DNA from: Adineta steineri
Lineage: Eukaryota > Rotifera > Eurotatoria > Adinetida > Adinetidae
Length of the DNA: 64,000 bases
Direction of reading: 5' to 3'
Assembly (NCBI GenBank): GCA_905250115.1
Contig: CAJNOI010000253.1
Location: forward strand, 32,779 to 96,778
Position numbers and translations under genes: made by a program. Of the stretch, positions 45,831-57,607 are shown in pieces. Each line of letters begins with the position of its first letter. Within the stretch, counting starts at the first letter, position 1. The notes beneath the pieces are model-generated. The model was not told where the DNA came from. It worked only from the letters and a program-made list of their open reading frames with translations, and made no database searches.

Positions 45831-47499
45831 ATGAATCAACATCAGCTCACTATGTTACCTACGAATATAGACGTGCTACCCGTTGAATTACTTCATTATA
45901 TTTTTGATTATTTTTGGGCTCATGAGATTTTTTATGGGTTTCTTAATCTGAATGGCTATTTCGATGCAGTCGTATTTAATTACAATCGCTATTCAGTCAA
46001 CTTCCGTTCTATTCTTAAGTCGCAATTCGATGACATCTGGCGTTACATTACACCTGATCATATCGTTTCTCTTACATTATCAGACGATGAGGAAACACCC
46101 AATCAATCTGAGCTATTCTTTTCACTTTTCACTATCGAACAATTCATCAATCTTCGTTCGCTCGACATAAGTTCAGTCGATAGAAAAATATTCAAACGAT
46201 TATTCAATTTGCACAAACTGAAGTCTTTATTATCACTCAAGTTGCCTCGTCTTCTTAAACCGTATGACACACATTTTGATTCTATTATCGAAAACTTAGT
46301 TCCTCAACTCAGTCAGTTTGTAGTTCACGATACTAATTATCTTCTTACTAATCAACTGCCACGTATGCGTCATTTGACTCTCGTACATTGTCATTCTTTG
46401 CACATACCAACTATATTTCATCACGTATCTAACCTTCATTCACTTTCTATCACAATTACACTGGATTTATCTACGCAATGGGCTGATCAAATGCCATCAT
46501 TGACACATTTGAACCAACTGATACTAAAGATTTATTGTGAGTCTATGACATAATTTAATAATTATTTATTGCCATTTTTTATGCTTAGCTGGAAATGTAA
46601 CAATGGCGCTAATCGAGCAATTTTTGAATAAATTACCTCGTTTAAAATATTTCGAACTCGAGAGCGAAGGGAACGAGGACCTTATTGATGGTCAACAATG
46701 GGAATCGCTCATCTCACATCTGATCACATTCAACTTTCGTTTTCATCTTAAGAATTATTTGTCGTCGATGTCCAACGCAAATATTTTCGATTCATTTCGT
46801 TCGCCATTCTGGTTAGAGCAAAAACATTGGTTCGTTGCCTTTGATGATCAACAGTCGACTATCTTTACCGTACCCCGTTTTGCACCCAACAACATCATAT
46901 ATTCACGAAGTTGTAAGCCACTAAAATGTACATCATATGAACTGTGTCTCGATCAATACGTACAGTGTCTCACTTTGCAATTACTCAATCCGTCGGTTTA
47001 TCGTTTTGTTAACATTACAAAACTTGTGCTCGAGATAAATGAGAAAGAAATCAAATCTGTATCACCTTCATTTGCCGAGCTCGTTCAAGATATGCCTTAC
47101 TTGCATTCGCTTTCATTTTGGAACTTATCACCATTAGCTTGCCTAGGAAATGATATTGTCATTGAGAAAATTCGTATTTTAAACGTCCGCAGCATCGCTC
47201 CGTTACAGTTAAATGTCGAGCAATTATGTACTTGCTTTCCTCGACTAGAACGCTTGAATATAATGATAAAACGCCCTCAAGATTTGTTTTTATTCATTGA
47301 TGGATTGAAATATTTATCAATAGCAAAGTTTTCCTTCGACCCATCACAATCCATCTTCGGTAGTTCCAATCAATCGTCAAAAGTGGCGCGTGAATGGCTC
47401 ATCAATCACTCTCAACGATGGAAGTTGAATAAAAATTTTACGTTCAACGTCTCCGAAGACAATATTCAGTTATGGATGACCAGTTTACAGGTGTGCTAG
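45831..47499 (+). CDS. F-box/leucine-rich protein
   Basis: Two exons (45831-46536 and 46589-47499), phase 1, give 1617 nt, 538 residues. The F-box is at about 14-55 (VLPVELLHYIFDYFWAHEIF), followed by irregular leucine-rich segments (NLRSLDISSVDRKIFKRL, MRHLTLVHCHSLHIP, PYLHSLSFWNLSPLA). This is the bdelloid-expanded F-box type and is intact, in contrast to the decayed copy at 10149. Expected role: SCF ubiquitin-ligase receptor through Skp1; substrate unknown. An alternative start seven codons on (MLPTNID) is equally plausible. An FB element begins 9 bp after the stop. Confidence 0.85.
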
Positions 47500-47507
47500 G
47501 TTGACTG

Positions 47508-47582
47508 CTCAGGATGGATGGGTGTGGGTATATATAACTAATGAACAACCGTCCTCATCTGCATCCGCACCTACACCCCTGA
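47508..47582. repeat. FB element 9 bp after a stop codon
   Basis: The left arm is CTCAGGATGGATGGGTGTGG; the right arm is GCATCCGCACCTACACCCCT. It would lie in the 3' UTR of the F-box gene. Confidence 0.6.
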
Positions 47583-48814
47583 ATAACTAAGGAGAGGATG
47601 ATATTTATTGACAAAATATGACTGTAAGCTATAGAATGTATGTTCAGGCTTACAAAAAATGTTATGATATTTTTATTTTATATATTAAGAATACAAATTT
47701 TTCTTGAATATGAAATTTAGCAAGTAAAGCGATGATGAGATCAAGAAGACCCCTTGAATCAAACAGAAAAATATTTATATTAGAGGCACAATCTACATAG
47801 TTTTTTTTCAAACGAAACCAATAACTATAGTGGTGGTTGATTCAAATTCAGAGTCGTTATTGCTTTCTAACCTGATACTCATAAGAATGACAGACGAAAC
47901 TCGAAATTTCTCAATGAGACATTAAAAAATGTCTGAAACTTGGCAACCGTTTAGTTAGACACTCAGAGTTCAATTTCAATAACTGATACAGTATAAACTC
48001 ATCTTTTGCTATATGGATAAAGTCAAATTACTATATAAATATTTATGATCGACGAATTTTTTCAAACTAAAAAGAGTTGCTTGTTTCCAGAAATGTGACT
48101 GACATTTATTTTGATGATAAGATTGAGATGGTTGAGAAAATATCTCAAGCTTTTATAAAACTGACTCTATTGAATATCACTTTTGACACGAAATTCACAT
48201 GGTTTATATGAGTGGGTATCTATAAAACAAACGACCGAATGAAAAACAAAGATTTTATCATGGTTAATTAAAACGTAATATATCGATAAAGAAATGCAAA
48301 TTATGTATCCATATTAATGAATTTCATAAGGCATTATTTACTCTCAACACACATTTTAATCGTAGAATTACCTTCGTGATTACTAATATCAGTATTGATG
48401 GGAGCATACTAATAAAGATGAACAGGCGTACTGAATTCTAATTTTAGAAATCAATACCAAATCGTCTAACTCTCATGGAAATAAATTTATGCAACCTAAA
48501 CTGATAAAATTTTGATAGCGGGTCCTTTTTACTGTTTAACGCTTCTCCCATCTATTGTTTTGGCTATGTCCAATGCACAGAGTAAAATCTTTTTGAATAA
48601 AATTCAGTACGAATATTTTTATTTATTTTAATCCATCAATCGAGAATAGTCTGAATATTATTTCAACGTAATTCTATATATATTTCGTTAGCTTTTCATT
48701 TCAAGAATTCTTAAATAATTCATGTGTTTAATCATATATCTAAATTATTTATTTATTTCAAAAATCAGTATATTTACAAATAGAAAAAAAAGACCTAATT
48801 TTTTTTATGAAATT

Positions 48815-49072
48815 TTAACAATGATTGTTAGTTTTTTCTTGAAATTGTTTTTTATTACGAAGATTACGTGTTTTTGCAGGATTTGTATGGAGACAATGAT
48901 AAATATTGAAACAAATCCATATTATAAAAAGGACGAAGATAATAGTCAGTAAGATCAATAAAATAATAGCAGATAGACATGTATCTTTATTTTCTGGTGA
49001 TTCCATAGTATAATTGAACTGATAAAGTATCATATCGATTGATCCTGATTTTATTAAACAATTCATTATCAA
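48815..49072 (-). CDS. Possible small single-pass membrane protein
   Basis: An 85-residue frame with one strong hydrophobic stretch (LSAIILLILLTIIFVLFIIW) preceded by an acidic/polar segment (MESPENKDTC) and followed by a basic tail. The composition is protein-like, but no family is recognised and the region is AT-rich enough to yield such frames by chance. It could start at the internal Met of MESPENK. Confidence 0.3.
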   Translation of the reverse strand: MIMNCLIKSGSIDMILYQFNYTMESPENKDTCLSAIILLILLTIIFVLFIIWICFNIYHCLHTNPAKTRNLRNKKQFQEKTNNHC

Positions 49073-49263
49073 ACAATTTTTCTTTTATAATTGAATTCTT
49101 ATGTCAATGTAAGAATATTATATGAATGTACGTTATTTGGTTTATCTACTTATATATATATATATTTTCTTTCGAACAATGAATAACGGAAAACTCAGAC
49201 GTCTTCGATGGACGTATGTTTGATCTATTAGACGAGCGGATATTATTTCTTATTGAACGTAAT

Positions 49264-49317
49264 TAGAGGTGTAAGCCGTCAGTCGATTTTTGCTGAAGTC
49301 GACGGCTTACACCTCTA
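49264..49317. mobile_element. Ultrashort hAT-type MITE, 54 bp, with 8-bp TSD
   Basis: The ends TAGAGGTGTAAGCCGTC and its exact inverse enclose a 20-base centre. The identical 8-mer AACGTAAT flanks it (49256-49263 and 49318-49325). TAGAGGTG-type ends with an 8-bp duplication point to hAT. Nothing but the two inverted repeats and a short loop remains. Confidence 0.85.
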
Positions 49318-50791
49318 AACGTAATTTAATCAACAAAAGACCGCATGACACTTGTTTGATTGTTTATTTCATTATCTTCTTGATCATTATCATGTTATAG
49401 AATATCTATCAAATCTCATGAAATAAAACGAAACAGTGGACTTTAGTTTCATGAAACAAATAACATTATATTGTTTGATTTATGAAGTGGGAAATCGAAA
49501 TTATTTGATGGAAATTTGTAAGACAGAAACATGAATAATGATTCAGAACTTGAAACTTTATACTGAACTCGAGAAGCACAAATCAATGTTAAGTATGTTA
49601 TATGAAACCTTTGATTGAATCGATCAAGAATATTATTTACAGGAGAATATTTATTCTCATGAATTAATTGTATTCTGGTTATTGAAGAAAAGTTATTCGA
49701 CAAAACAGGTTGACAGACGGATAATAATCGAATCGTTTTGAGAATAAATACGCTGGTCTTTATTTTCCGCTGGCTGATCTATCTTGAGCTCAGATTTGAC
49801 AGAAGTTTACTGATACGCTACTGAATTGAGTCTAATATTTACAATGATCTTCATTTCTGTCGATGATAATCAAACAAACGTTGATAAATAAATATGAAGA
49901 AGTGCCTTTGGAAAATTAAACGAAAACCAAAAGAATTTGTTTGGCATTAATCACATGCGATAAATATGATATGACATTATTAATTGGAGAATGACTTTAT
50001 TATGAAATATGCTCCAATTATAATCTTGTTCGGCATGTAGAACAGAAAAGAACGTGAACATAAACTTGTTCTTTTTTTTTATATCTGCGATGATCTTCAG
50101 TTGTCAGTTTCATGACTGTGTTTCCTAGGAGGCATTAGTCATAGAATTTCCTTTTTTTTTCTATTCTGTATTACATTGCAAAAAACACGTATGACACACT
50201 ACCCCCTCTTTTGTAATTATACAGACATTTTTTTCATTCGTTCTGTCACAAACATCAGTTTTCTATCAGAAAGAGAAAATAGCATGAGTGAGTTTTTTCT
50301 AATTTTTTTGTCTCGTCATCATTTACAAGGTTTTTTTTCATGAGAAAAATTTTTTGTTTCATCGTCTTTTAAAGATAAACTTTGCGATGGACTTTTTATA
50401 TGAAGGGAATCATGAACTACAAATTGTTCTTAAAGGTTAGAACGGATGATTCACTCAGCATTCATGTTTTCATAATTGTGTCTCTTTTAGTAAGTGTGCA
50501 ATTAAAAGTACTATGACTCATTACAATTATGTTAATTAGATTATTGATTTTCTTTGTTGTTTGTTAACTCATATACTAATATCATTAAGGATTTTAGAAA
50601 AAGAGTTTCATATGTATCTGCTTATAAAATATGGAGATAGATGTTAAATATTTTCTGAATAAGCTATTTATAGAGAAAACGTTCGTTTCCATAGAGGACG
50701 CAATAGTATAAGATCATTTATATATTTTTAGATATCTAACCAGAAACTTTGATTAAATTTTCTGAACGTCTGTTTGAAATTATATATCACA

Positions 50792-51676
50792 ATGTCTTGT
50801 GCCGTACAAGCTGCTTCTGCATCTAATGCTCGTATTTTATCATCTTTGAAATCACCACCAAACGTTGTTGTAGTCGGTGGCACATCAGGCATTGGTCGTG
50901 CAATTGCCCTTTCAATAGGTCAACATTGCCCGTCTGCTTCGATCACCATTATTGGACGAAATCAATCTGCTGCTGATGAAATATTATCGCAATTGGGTTC
51001 AAAATCAAAGTTCATTCGTGCTGATGTATCGCTCATGTCTGAAATTCGAGCTGCTACAAAGAAAATCGACGCCGTTGACATGCTTATATTATCACAAGGT
51101 ATCTTGACATTGGCCGGTCGTACTCCAACAACGGAAAATATCGATAATAAACTGGCTTTGCATTACTATGGACGAGCTCTGTTTGTGAAAGAGCTCCTTC
51201 CGTTACTTCGATCATCTCCGATTGGTGGCAAAGTACTCTTTATATTGGACAGTTTACGAAGCAATCCATCGAAAGTTAACTGGAATGATATGTCACTTGA
51301 ACATTCATATTCGTTATCTGCAGCTGCCAATCATACGATGTCATTTACTGATATCATTATACAATACTACGGTTCACAACCGGAAAATTCAAACGTAGCA
51401 TTTATACATGCATATCCAAGCGGAGTTAAAACTCCACTAGCCAATAGTTTACCATTCTATGCGCGATTACCAATGAAAGCTGCCTTAGCAGCCGGTTTAG
51501 GTGTTACTCCAGAAGATTGTGCTGAATATATGATATATGGAATGCTCGGCACAGACAAAGGTTGGAAATTTATCGATAATAAAGGAGAAGCCGTAACAAA
51601 GAAACATCCGGTACAAGAAGAGATGCTCCAGAAGGTTTGGGAACATACATCTCAAATGACTTCTGCCAATCAATAA
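50792..51676 (+). CDS. Short-chain dehydrogenase/reductase, atypical active site
   Basis: Single exon, 885 nt, 294 residues, from the first ATG (MSCAVQAAS). The Rossmann motif GGTSGIG is at 29-35, with DVSLMSEIRAA and an ILSQG motif in place of NNAG. In the active-site region (VLFILDSLRS, then HSYSLSAAANHTM) Tyr is present but the Lys of YxxxK is not. The architecture resembles a fungal-type SDR group that lacks the classical tetrad, and horizontal origin is possible. Substrate unknown. Cytosolic. No intron, unlike most genes here. Confidence 0.85.
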   Translation: MSCAVQAASASNARILSSLKSPPNVVVVGGTSGIGRAIALSIGQHCPSASITIIGRNQSAADEILSQLGSKSKFIRADVSLMSEIRAATKKIDAVDMLILSQGILTLAGRTPTTENIDNKLALHYYGRALFVKELLPLLRSSPIGGKVLFILDSLRSNPSKVNWNDMSLEHSYSLSAAANHTMSFTDIIIQYYGSQPENSNVAFIHAYPSGVKTPLANSLPFYARLPMKAALAAGLGVTPEDCAEYMIYGMLGTDKGWKFIDNKGEAVTKKHPVQEEMLQKVWEHTSQMTSANQ

Positions 51677-52299
51677 AACCATAGATAGAATTGACACTAT
51701 TTATTTCATGAACACTATTAAAAATTGTTTAACTCTATTCGAAGTATTTTTCGAAAAAAATTGAACATTGTATTATAACAACTATTCGCTAGAAAGCTAA
51801 CGAGTATTTTTGATCAAAGACAAAATAAAAGTATTGCTTCATTAGTTCATATAATTGATCTGTTTGAATATTTTTTCAAAATTCATTAATAGTCACGACA
51901 GGTCAGTGGCTGACTGATGTAATAGCCGGTTAAGAGTGAGTGTGGGTGTAGGTAACCAATGATCATCCATCCACAATTATTCTTAGTGTCCTTCTATGTG
52001 CAATTAGTCATTGAGCTATATATATAATGAGTGTATTTTCTTTTGTTCCCGATGATGATAAAAGTTTTTTTATCGAAAGTTTGAATAATAAAGGTACTAA
52101 TTTTTGTTAAAAATCTATGTTTTTCGTAGCAGCTTTGTACTCAATTAATCTGTGTTAATCATAAAAGAAGAGACAAATATATTTAAATGATTTTCTCTAC
52201 TCTTATTTGCTTGCTGCATATATTTTCTTGTATTCATCATTACTCGTTAGATGAATGATATTCAAACGACTTTTGATACTGCCTAAGTTTTTTTATATA
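51677..52299. other. Intergenic; one degraded FB element
   Basis: AT-rich sequence up to the start of inverted arm 2. No gene. Confidence 0.5.
51928..51975. repeat. FB element, degraded right arm
   Basis: The left arm is GAGTGAGTGTGGGTGTAGGT; the right side (CATCCATCCACAATTATTC) pairs only partly. Confidence 0.45.
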
Positions 52300-53199
52300 T
52301 TTCTTCATAACACAAGATGTCAAACAAAATATGTTCTCATCAATCAAAAATGATGCACGATCCTAAGAGATCTTTTTGTTTGTTCCTATTAACCAAACTT
52401 TACTTTTTCTTATAATACTTATTTCTATAAAATTCAATAAAAACAAGTTTCTCTTTTTAATTCAGTTCTTAAAATAACTTATTAAAGTAACAGAAAAATC
52501 CGACAATATCTGACTCAAAACTAAAAAATATAAAAACAACAAGCTTTTTTTTCTAATCGCCTACATAATGACGTCAATGTAAAATATTTTTCTATTAAAA
52601 TAATTGATAAACAAAGAAAAAGAATAAATTTATTTCTTTTTTTGGAAAACTCATTTGTGCATAAACATATGCCAGATGTCACTTATCATCAGATGTTAAT
52701 ATAATAAATGCTCATGATACTCAAAATTTGAAGGAAGGATATGAAAACAAACCATTTCAGAGTAAATTTGATGTTATTCTTAATAAAAAAACAACATGGA
52801 AAATCATAATTTGAAGAAGGAAATGCAAAGTTTCCTGAATAAAATCTCAGATATCAATTAAAAATAATTGTATTTTAATTTTCATCAACACTAAGAGAAT
52901 ATTAGATCGATGAAAAATTTGTCAAAGTCATATTTCAATCCCTATTCATAGTGAATAAGTTGTTCAGTATTTTGTGAAAATTTCTCTTAGTTTCTCATGC
53001 TTTGTTTTGAATTTTATGTAAAAAAATATTCTGTATAATTCTCTATAAAATTGAATAAAAAGCGATTCTTCGAAAAGATCGATTAGAATGATTTGAAATC
53101 TGTTTCGTCGGGAGAACATATATAGTTAGTATTATGAAGAATTGTACGAACTATGATATCTAGAAGAAAAAATCAAGTTGATGCATCACAGCTAAGAGA

Positions 53200-53640
53200 A
53201 ATGTCCATTAAATACGAAGAAAACTATTTTTTATAAAAAAAAGAACCAAAAGATGGTTTTCAACAAAATTTCTCGTGATATAATACTCTTTTATGAAAGA
53301 TACAAATCGAATGCAACTTTGTTTGAGGATGCACGTGTGGATACTACTCGTATTACACAAACACCCATACCCTGTGACGAAATGTCGATAGCAATCGATT
53401 GTATTATTTTCTGATACAAAAGTTACTTCTTTGACAAGTGCATGCTCTTCCAAAAATTCTTCATCTGATTTTCACTCTACCTCATTATCAGAAAATTCTC
53501 CATCGAAACTTTCAGATTCAATGTCCATTCGATCAAAACTATCATCCAAAGAAGTCGGCTAAAGCTGTCTTCTGTATCGCTTTTTTCAAATGGCATGCTA
53601 TCTATTTCATAATTTCGATCGTTTGAATACTCAAAAGGAT
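53200..53640 (-). pseudogene. Relic coding segment (arm 2 copy)
   Basis: Counterpart of 3560-3850. Reads FDRMDIESESFDGEFSDNE, a stop, then SDEEFLEEHALVKEVTFV and IDCYRHFVT, where an FB element interrupts it. The shared stop shows that decay or an unrecognised intron predates the duplication. Confidence 0.35.
53321..53373. repeat. FB element (arm 2 paralogue of 3772)
   Basis: The left arm is GTTTGAGGATGCACGTGTGG; the right arm is TACACAAACACCCATACCCT. Confidence 0.6.
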
Positions 53641-54338
53641 AGAGATTTTCTTCATATATCTCACCTTATACTACCTATGAACATGCAAATGATTCATTAT
53701 TTAACGTTGCAAAGAAGAGAACGATAAATAATCGACAGAAAATTATGAAAACGTCATTAAATGTATTTTTTTCTACAAGATAAGTGTTCATGAAGATGAG
53801 CATCTGGAAAAGTTTCCAAAAAGAATAAATCCTGTTGAAAATGTTAGGTACAAAATATTCCTAAAAGATAAATATTCTATTCTTTCTCAATGTGTTCTAT
53901 GCAAAATTTGACGTCATTCCCTGACTTTCTTTTTTTACTTTTCTAAAAATATCATGATAAATATTTTATTCAAAACTGACTTTGCAAAAAAAGGAAATAA
54001 GATTAATATTTGTATTGACATACAATCTTTTTTGTTGTTCCAAATGCTGCAATATTCTAAACTGATTATTTAAGATAAAACTTGTTTTTATTTAACTCAT
54101 GCAAAACAATTTTTATTTAATTGAGAAAAAATAGAGAAACACATATCATATCTTAAACTTATTTGTTATTATATCACGTCAGAATAAATCAAAACTTTAT
54201 TTTAACCTTGTTTCGTTTCGATTAAAACTGATTAATTAATGAAATTGAATATCCGATGAGAGATAATTTATTTCTTTTATAATTATATCAATACCGATCA
54301 ATGATCTTTGAAGAAAAAGAGTTTTTTTTTCTTGTTTT

Positions 54339-54341
54339 TAG
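54339..54341 (+). promoter_or_regulatory. Candidate 5' acceptor of NHL C
   Basis: CTTGTTTTTAG, matching the site before NHL B at 38321. Confidence 0.4.
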
Positions 54342-54390
54342 ATTGTCAAAGTATTTAAATTCTGATAAAACAACAACAACAACTGTGATC

Positions 54391-56076
54391 ATGAGTAATC
54401 GAGTTGGACCTGATGAAGTAATGTATTAAAAAACAAAAAAATAATCTTATTTTATTTTTGAATATTTTAGTCCGTAGAAGTTAACTCTAATACAACACGT
54501 TTACGAAGATTGTATGTATATATTATGGATTAAAATCAATTATCAAAAGATTTTCTTATTTTAGATATGCACAGTTTCAAACGCAAAAATTACTTTGGAT
54601 AGTATTTCTTGTTATTTGTATTGATGTAGTTATATCTGTTGTAACAATTACTGTTTTAATGAACAAAACTGAAAGAGAAAAAATATCAATAATGAACATA
54701 ACAACACCAACATCAACATCATCATCAATACCATCATCAACAACAACGTCATCATCATCAACAACAACAACAACAAGTGGTATGATTTTCTTAAAACTAG
54801 TTCGTTTCCTATTTTCAAAGAATTTTTAAAAGAGAAATTAGATTTTCTTTTTCAATCTTAGATATTTTATTCGAATAATCACATAGAATAGTTTAATCTT
54901 CGATAATCAGCAGTCATACATCATACTTCTATAGAAGAATATCGAAAGATTCATTAAAAGTTGAATGAGAATGTATTATCGAATTCATAGTTCATCTGTC
55001 TATACTCACACCTACATTCTTGTAATTTATATGTAGTGATATCAAAATATTGTGTGTAGTAAAACAAAATGTTTTATTTTTAAGAAATAATTCTTGGATC
55101 GAAAGAAAAGAAAATAAATTAAGTTTTTTTGAAATATGTTATAGAACAATTAATTCCCTCTGGTATCATTAATAAAAATACGAAATGGAAAAAGAATGCA
55201 ATTACTGTTGCTGGAGGACACGAAGCGGGAAGTGAATTAAATCAATTAAATGAGCCTTGGGGCATTCATGTTGATAATGATGACCATAGTATTTATATTG
55301 CTGACAGAAACAACCATCGTATAGTTAGGTGGGAATTTGGTGCAAAGAATGGTACACTTGTTGCAGGTGGAAATGGACCGGGAAATGAAATGGATCAGTT
55401 AACGCAACCCACAGACGTAGTTCTTGATAAAGAGAAGAAATATCTCATCATTTGTGACTATAAAAATAGACGAGTGATGAAATGGTCTCTTCAAAATAGT
55501 CAGGATTGTCAAGTATTGATACCCAGTATTTATTGCTTCGGTTTAGCAATGGATAGTAATGGAGATCTTTATATTTCTGACTGGACAGAAGGAAAAGTCA
55601 CACGTTGGCAGCAAGGATATAACGAAGGTATACTTGTAGCAGGTGGAAATGGAGAAGGAAATCAATTAAATCAACTCAATGAACCTAAGTATATCTTCGT
55701 CGATAAAGATCATTCACTTTATATAGTAGATGATATGAATAATCGTGTGATGAAATGGAACAAAAATGCAAACGAAGGCAGTCTTGTTGCACCAGGACAA
55801 GTTTCTAATGAAAATCTTGATACGATGGTGCGTTCCAAAGGTGTGATTGTTGATCATGAAGGTAATATTTATGTGTCAAGTGATGGTAGTCATCAAATAA
55901 CGCGTTGGTCGCCAGGTGCAATAGAAGGGACGCCTGTCATTGGTGAAAAACAATCTGGAAGCGAACCCACGCAGCTTCAGGACCCTCACGATTTGTCGTT
56001 GGATCAACAGGGTAATCTTTATGTTGTCGATAGAAACAACCATCGAATACAAAAATTTGCTATTGATCGTGACTGA
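54391..56076 (+). CDS. NHL-repeat type II membrane protein (paralogue C)
   Basis: Four exons (54391-54417, 54471-54511, 54565-54779, 55145-56076) join to 1215 nt, 404 residues. N-terminus MSNRVGPDE; membrane helix around LLWIVFLVICIDVVISVVTI; Ser/Thr linker; about six NHL blades (IADRNNHRIVRW, VDDMNNRVMKWNKNANEG, VVDRNNHRIQKFAIDRD). Its last blade and 3' flank match A closely (EGTPVIGEKQSG), while the middle blades (SDWTEGKVTRWQQGYNEG) differ from A and D. Part of arm 2. Confidence 0.9.
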
Positions 56077-56531
56077 AACAAATTTTTTGATGATAAAATG
56101 ACTTTTAATAAATAATTCTTTTTTTTTCTAACTTGTAAAGTTTTTTCTTCATGAACAATCAATAAAGTTCATTAAAAACATGGTTAAGAATTTATTTTAT
56201 CATTTATCTTGTAGACACAGCCGTTTCGGATTCCTTTTTTATTGTCTATAATTCTTTTGCCAATCGACACAACACAATATTTCAATAAAAGGTTTTGAGT
56301 ACAATTTTTATTTCTATGTGGTAAAAACGAGTGAAACTATTGAGTTGAAAACGCATGCTAATATTGATTTCTTCTTTGAATTTATTGTATCAAGATCCAC
56401 ATTTATTTTCAAAACCTTTCAAAGCATACATTAGTTTATCTGTATAAAAACTATATTACAATTTCGACTGACAAAATCTTAAAGTTTTCATGTTATTCAT
56501 GTAGTTTTTATTAAAAATACTATATTCGAGT

Positions 56532-56809
56532 AGCTGCCTAATTCGAGTTCGAATATAAACGAATATTAAAAAAAAAGAAATAATTAATACCTATTTCTAG
56601 GAATAGATTTAGTTTTAGAATAATTTCCAAATAAATCTTCCTCACCCACTGTGCTACCTTCTTTCACTCATCCCTTGATCGTATATATGAATCATATACA
56701 TCTTAGAGTAAAACTAAAACTGAATCTATTCCTAAATCTCACCATTTAGTTTCGAATGAGTATTGTACAGTTGTATGTCCATTTATATTCAAATTCGAAT
56801 TAGGCAGCT
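56532..56809. mobile_element. 278-bp palindromic MITE
   Basis: The ends AGCTGCCTAATTCGAGTTCG and the inverse of AGCTGCCTAATTCGAATTTG match at 18 of 20. A second inner inverted repeat (AGGAATAGATTTAGTTTTAG and its inverse with one mismatch) makes it a long hairpin. No coding capacity. Flanks TCGAG/TCGAC may be a worn target duplication. Inserted at the edge of inverted arm 2. Confidence 0.75.
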
Positions 56810-57362
56810 CATCGACGAGATCGAAAAAAAGGTGTTCACCGTTCATAATAAAGAGATGCATTTCCAACAAAAATCGCTCCATCGGACTTGAGACCGTTCA
56901 TAAAACAAAGGATTTCACTATGAGAAATTTTACTGTATATTGGTTTTCGATCATTCATTGAGGTTATACTGTATATCTTTTTTGGCTACTTGAGTTGCTA
57001 TGTGAAATATGCATTCAATTAAGAATGACTGGAAGATAATGAAAATATTGATCAAGTGAAATAAATACGTTAATCTGTGTTTTATCAAACGATAAAAATA
57101 ATGCTATTCTCGATTTGTACTGTTGATATTTATATATTCGTTCTTCAGAAAGAAATTCCTTAACAACTATATATATTCAATGACTTTATTTTATTTCCGA
57201 ACAACTACTGCAAGAAAAAAATGTACAACAAAACTGATACAATATTTACACTCTAATCAATACACGATTTTTACAAGAAAATTGTTTATAACTACTCTAA
57301 GATAACACGCAGTCAAGTTCTATTGAACAAACAACGAGATAATGTTCGTTCATTGAGACGTG
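56810..57362. other. Intergenic, nothing recognised
   Basis: AT-rich; the short open frame at 57123-57305 has no protein-like character. Confidence 0.5.
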
Positions 57363-57607
57363 TCAGAAAGTACACTCTTTTATACCACCGGGAAAATCGG
57401 GAGGAAACATTGGTTCACCACCCGTTTGGACGATGCCGGTCGGCAAATTAACAATTGTTTTTGGTTGTCCTGCTGATCCTCTATAATATTCGTAGGTCAA
57501 ATGTTTGACTTCGCCAGTGTCTGGAAAAACCAATGTCATTGAATTTGTTAAATCAGGTTCGATACCAGGATGTGGATGTTGATTATTCATAGCTGTCGAA
57601 GATGATT
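57363..57607 (-). CDS. Probable last exon of an unidentified gene
   Basis: A minus-strand frame of about 81 residues follows an acceptor (TTTATAG) in phase 1. It is richer in G+C and less repetitive than its surroundings and reads HPHPGIEPDLTNSMTL, TYEYYRGSAGQPKTIVNLP, PMFPPDFPGGIKECTF. I do not recognise the family. No upstream exon was found in the next kilobase; the first internal Met could instead be the start of a 75-residue protein. Confidence 0.4.

Larger units (their letters stand above)
47583..50791. other. Intergenic; a tiny MITE and a possible small gene
   Basis: Holds the 54-bp element at 49264 and a doubtful small membrane-protein frame at 48815. A TATATTTTTAG near 50733 precedes the dehydrogenase start and may be a 5' acceptor. 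Confidence 0.45.
52300..56525 (+). repeat. Inverted segmental duplication, arm 2 (with NHL gene C)
   Basis: Reverse-complement counterpart of 555-5281. It keeps the empty site of the arm 1 solo LTR at about 53300. Similarity ends at about 56525, immediately before the MITE at 56532. Confidence 0.8.
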
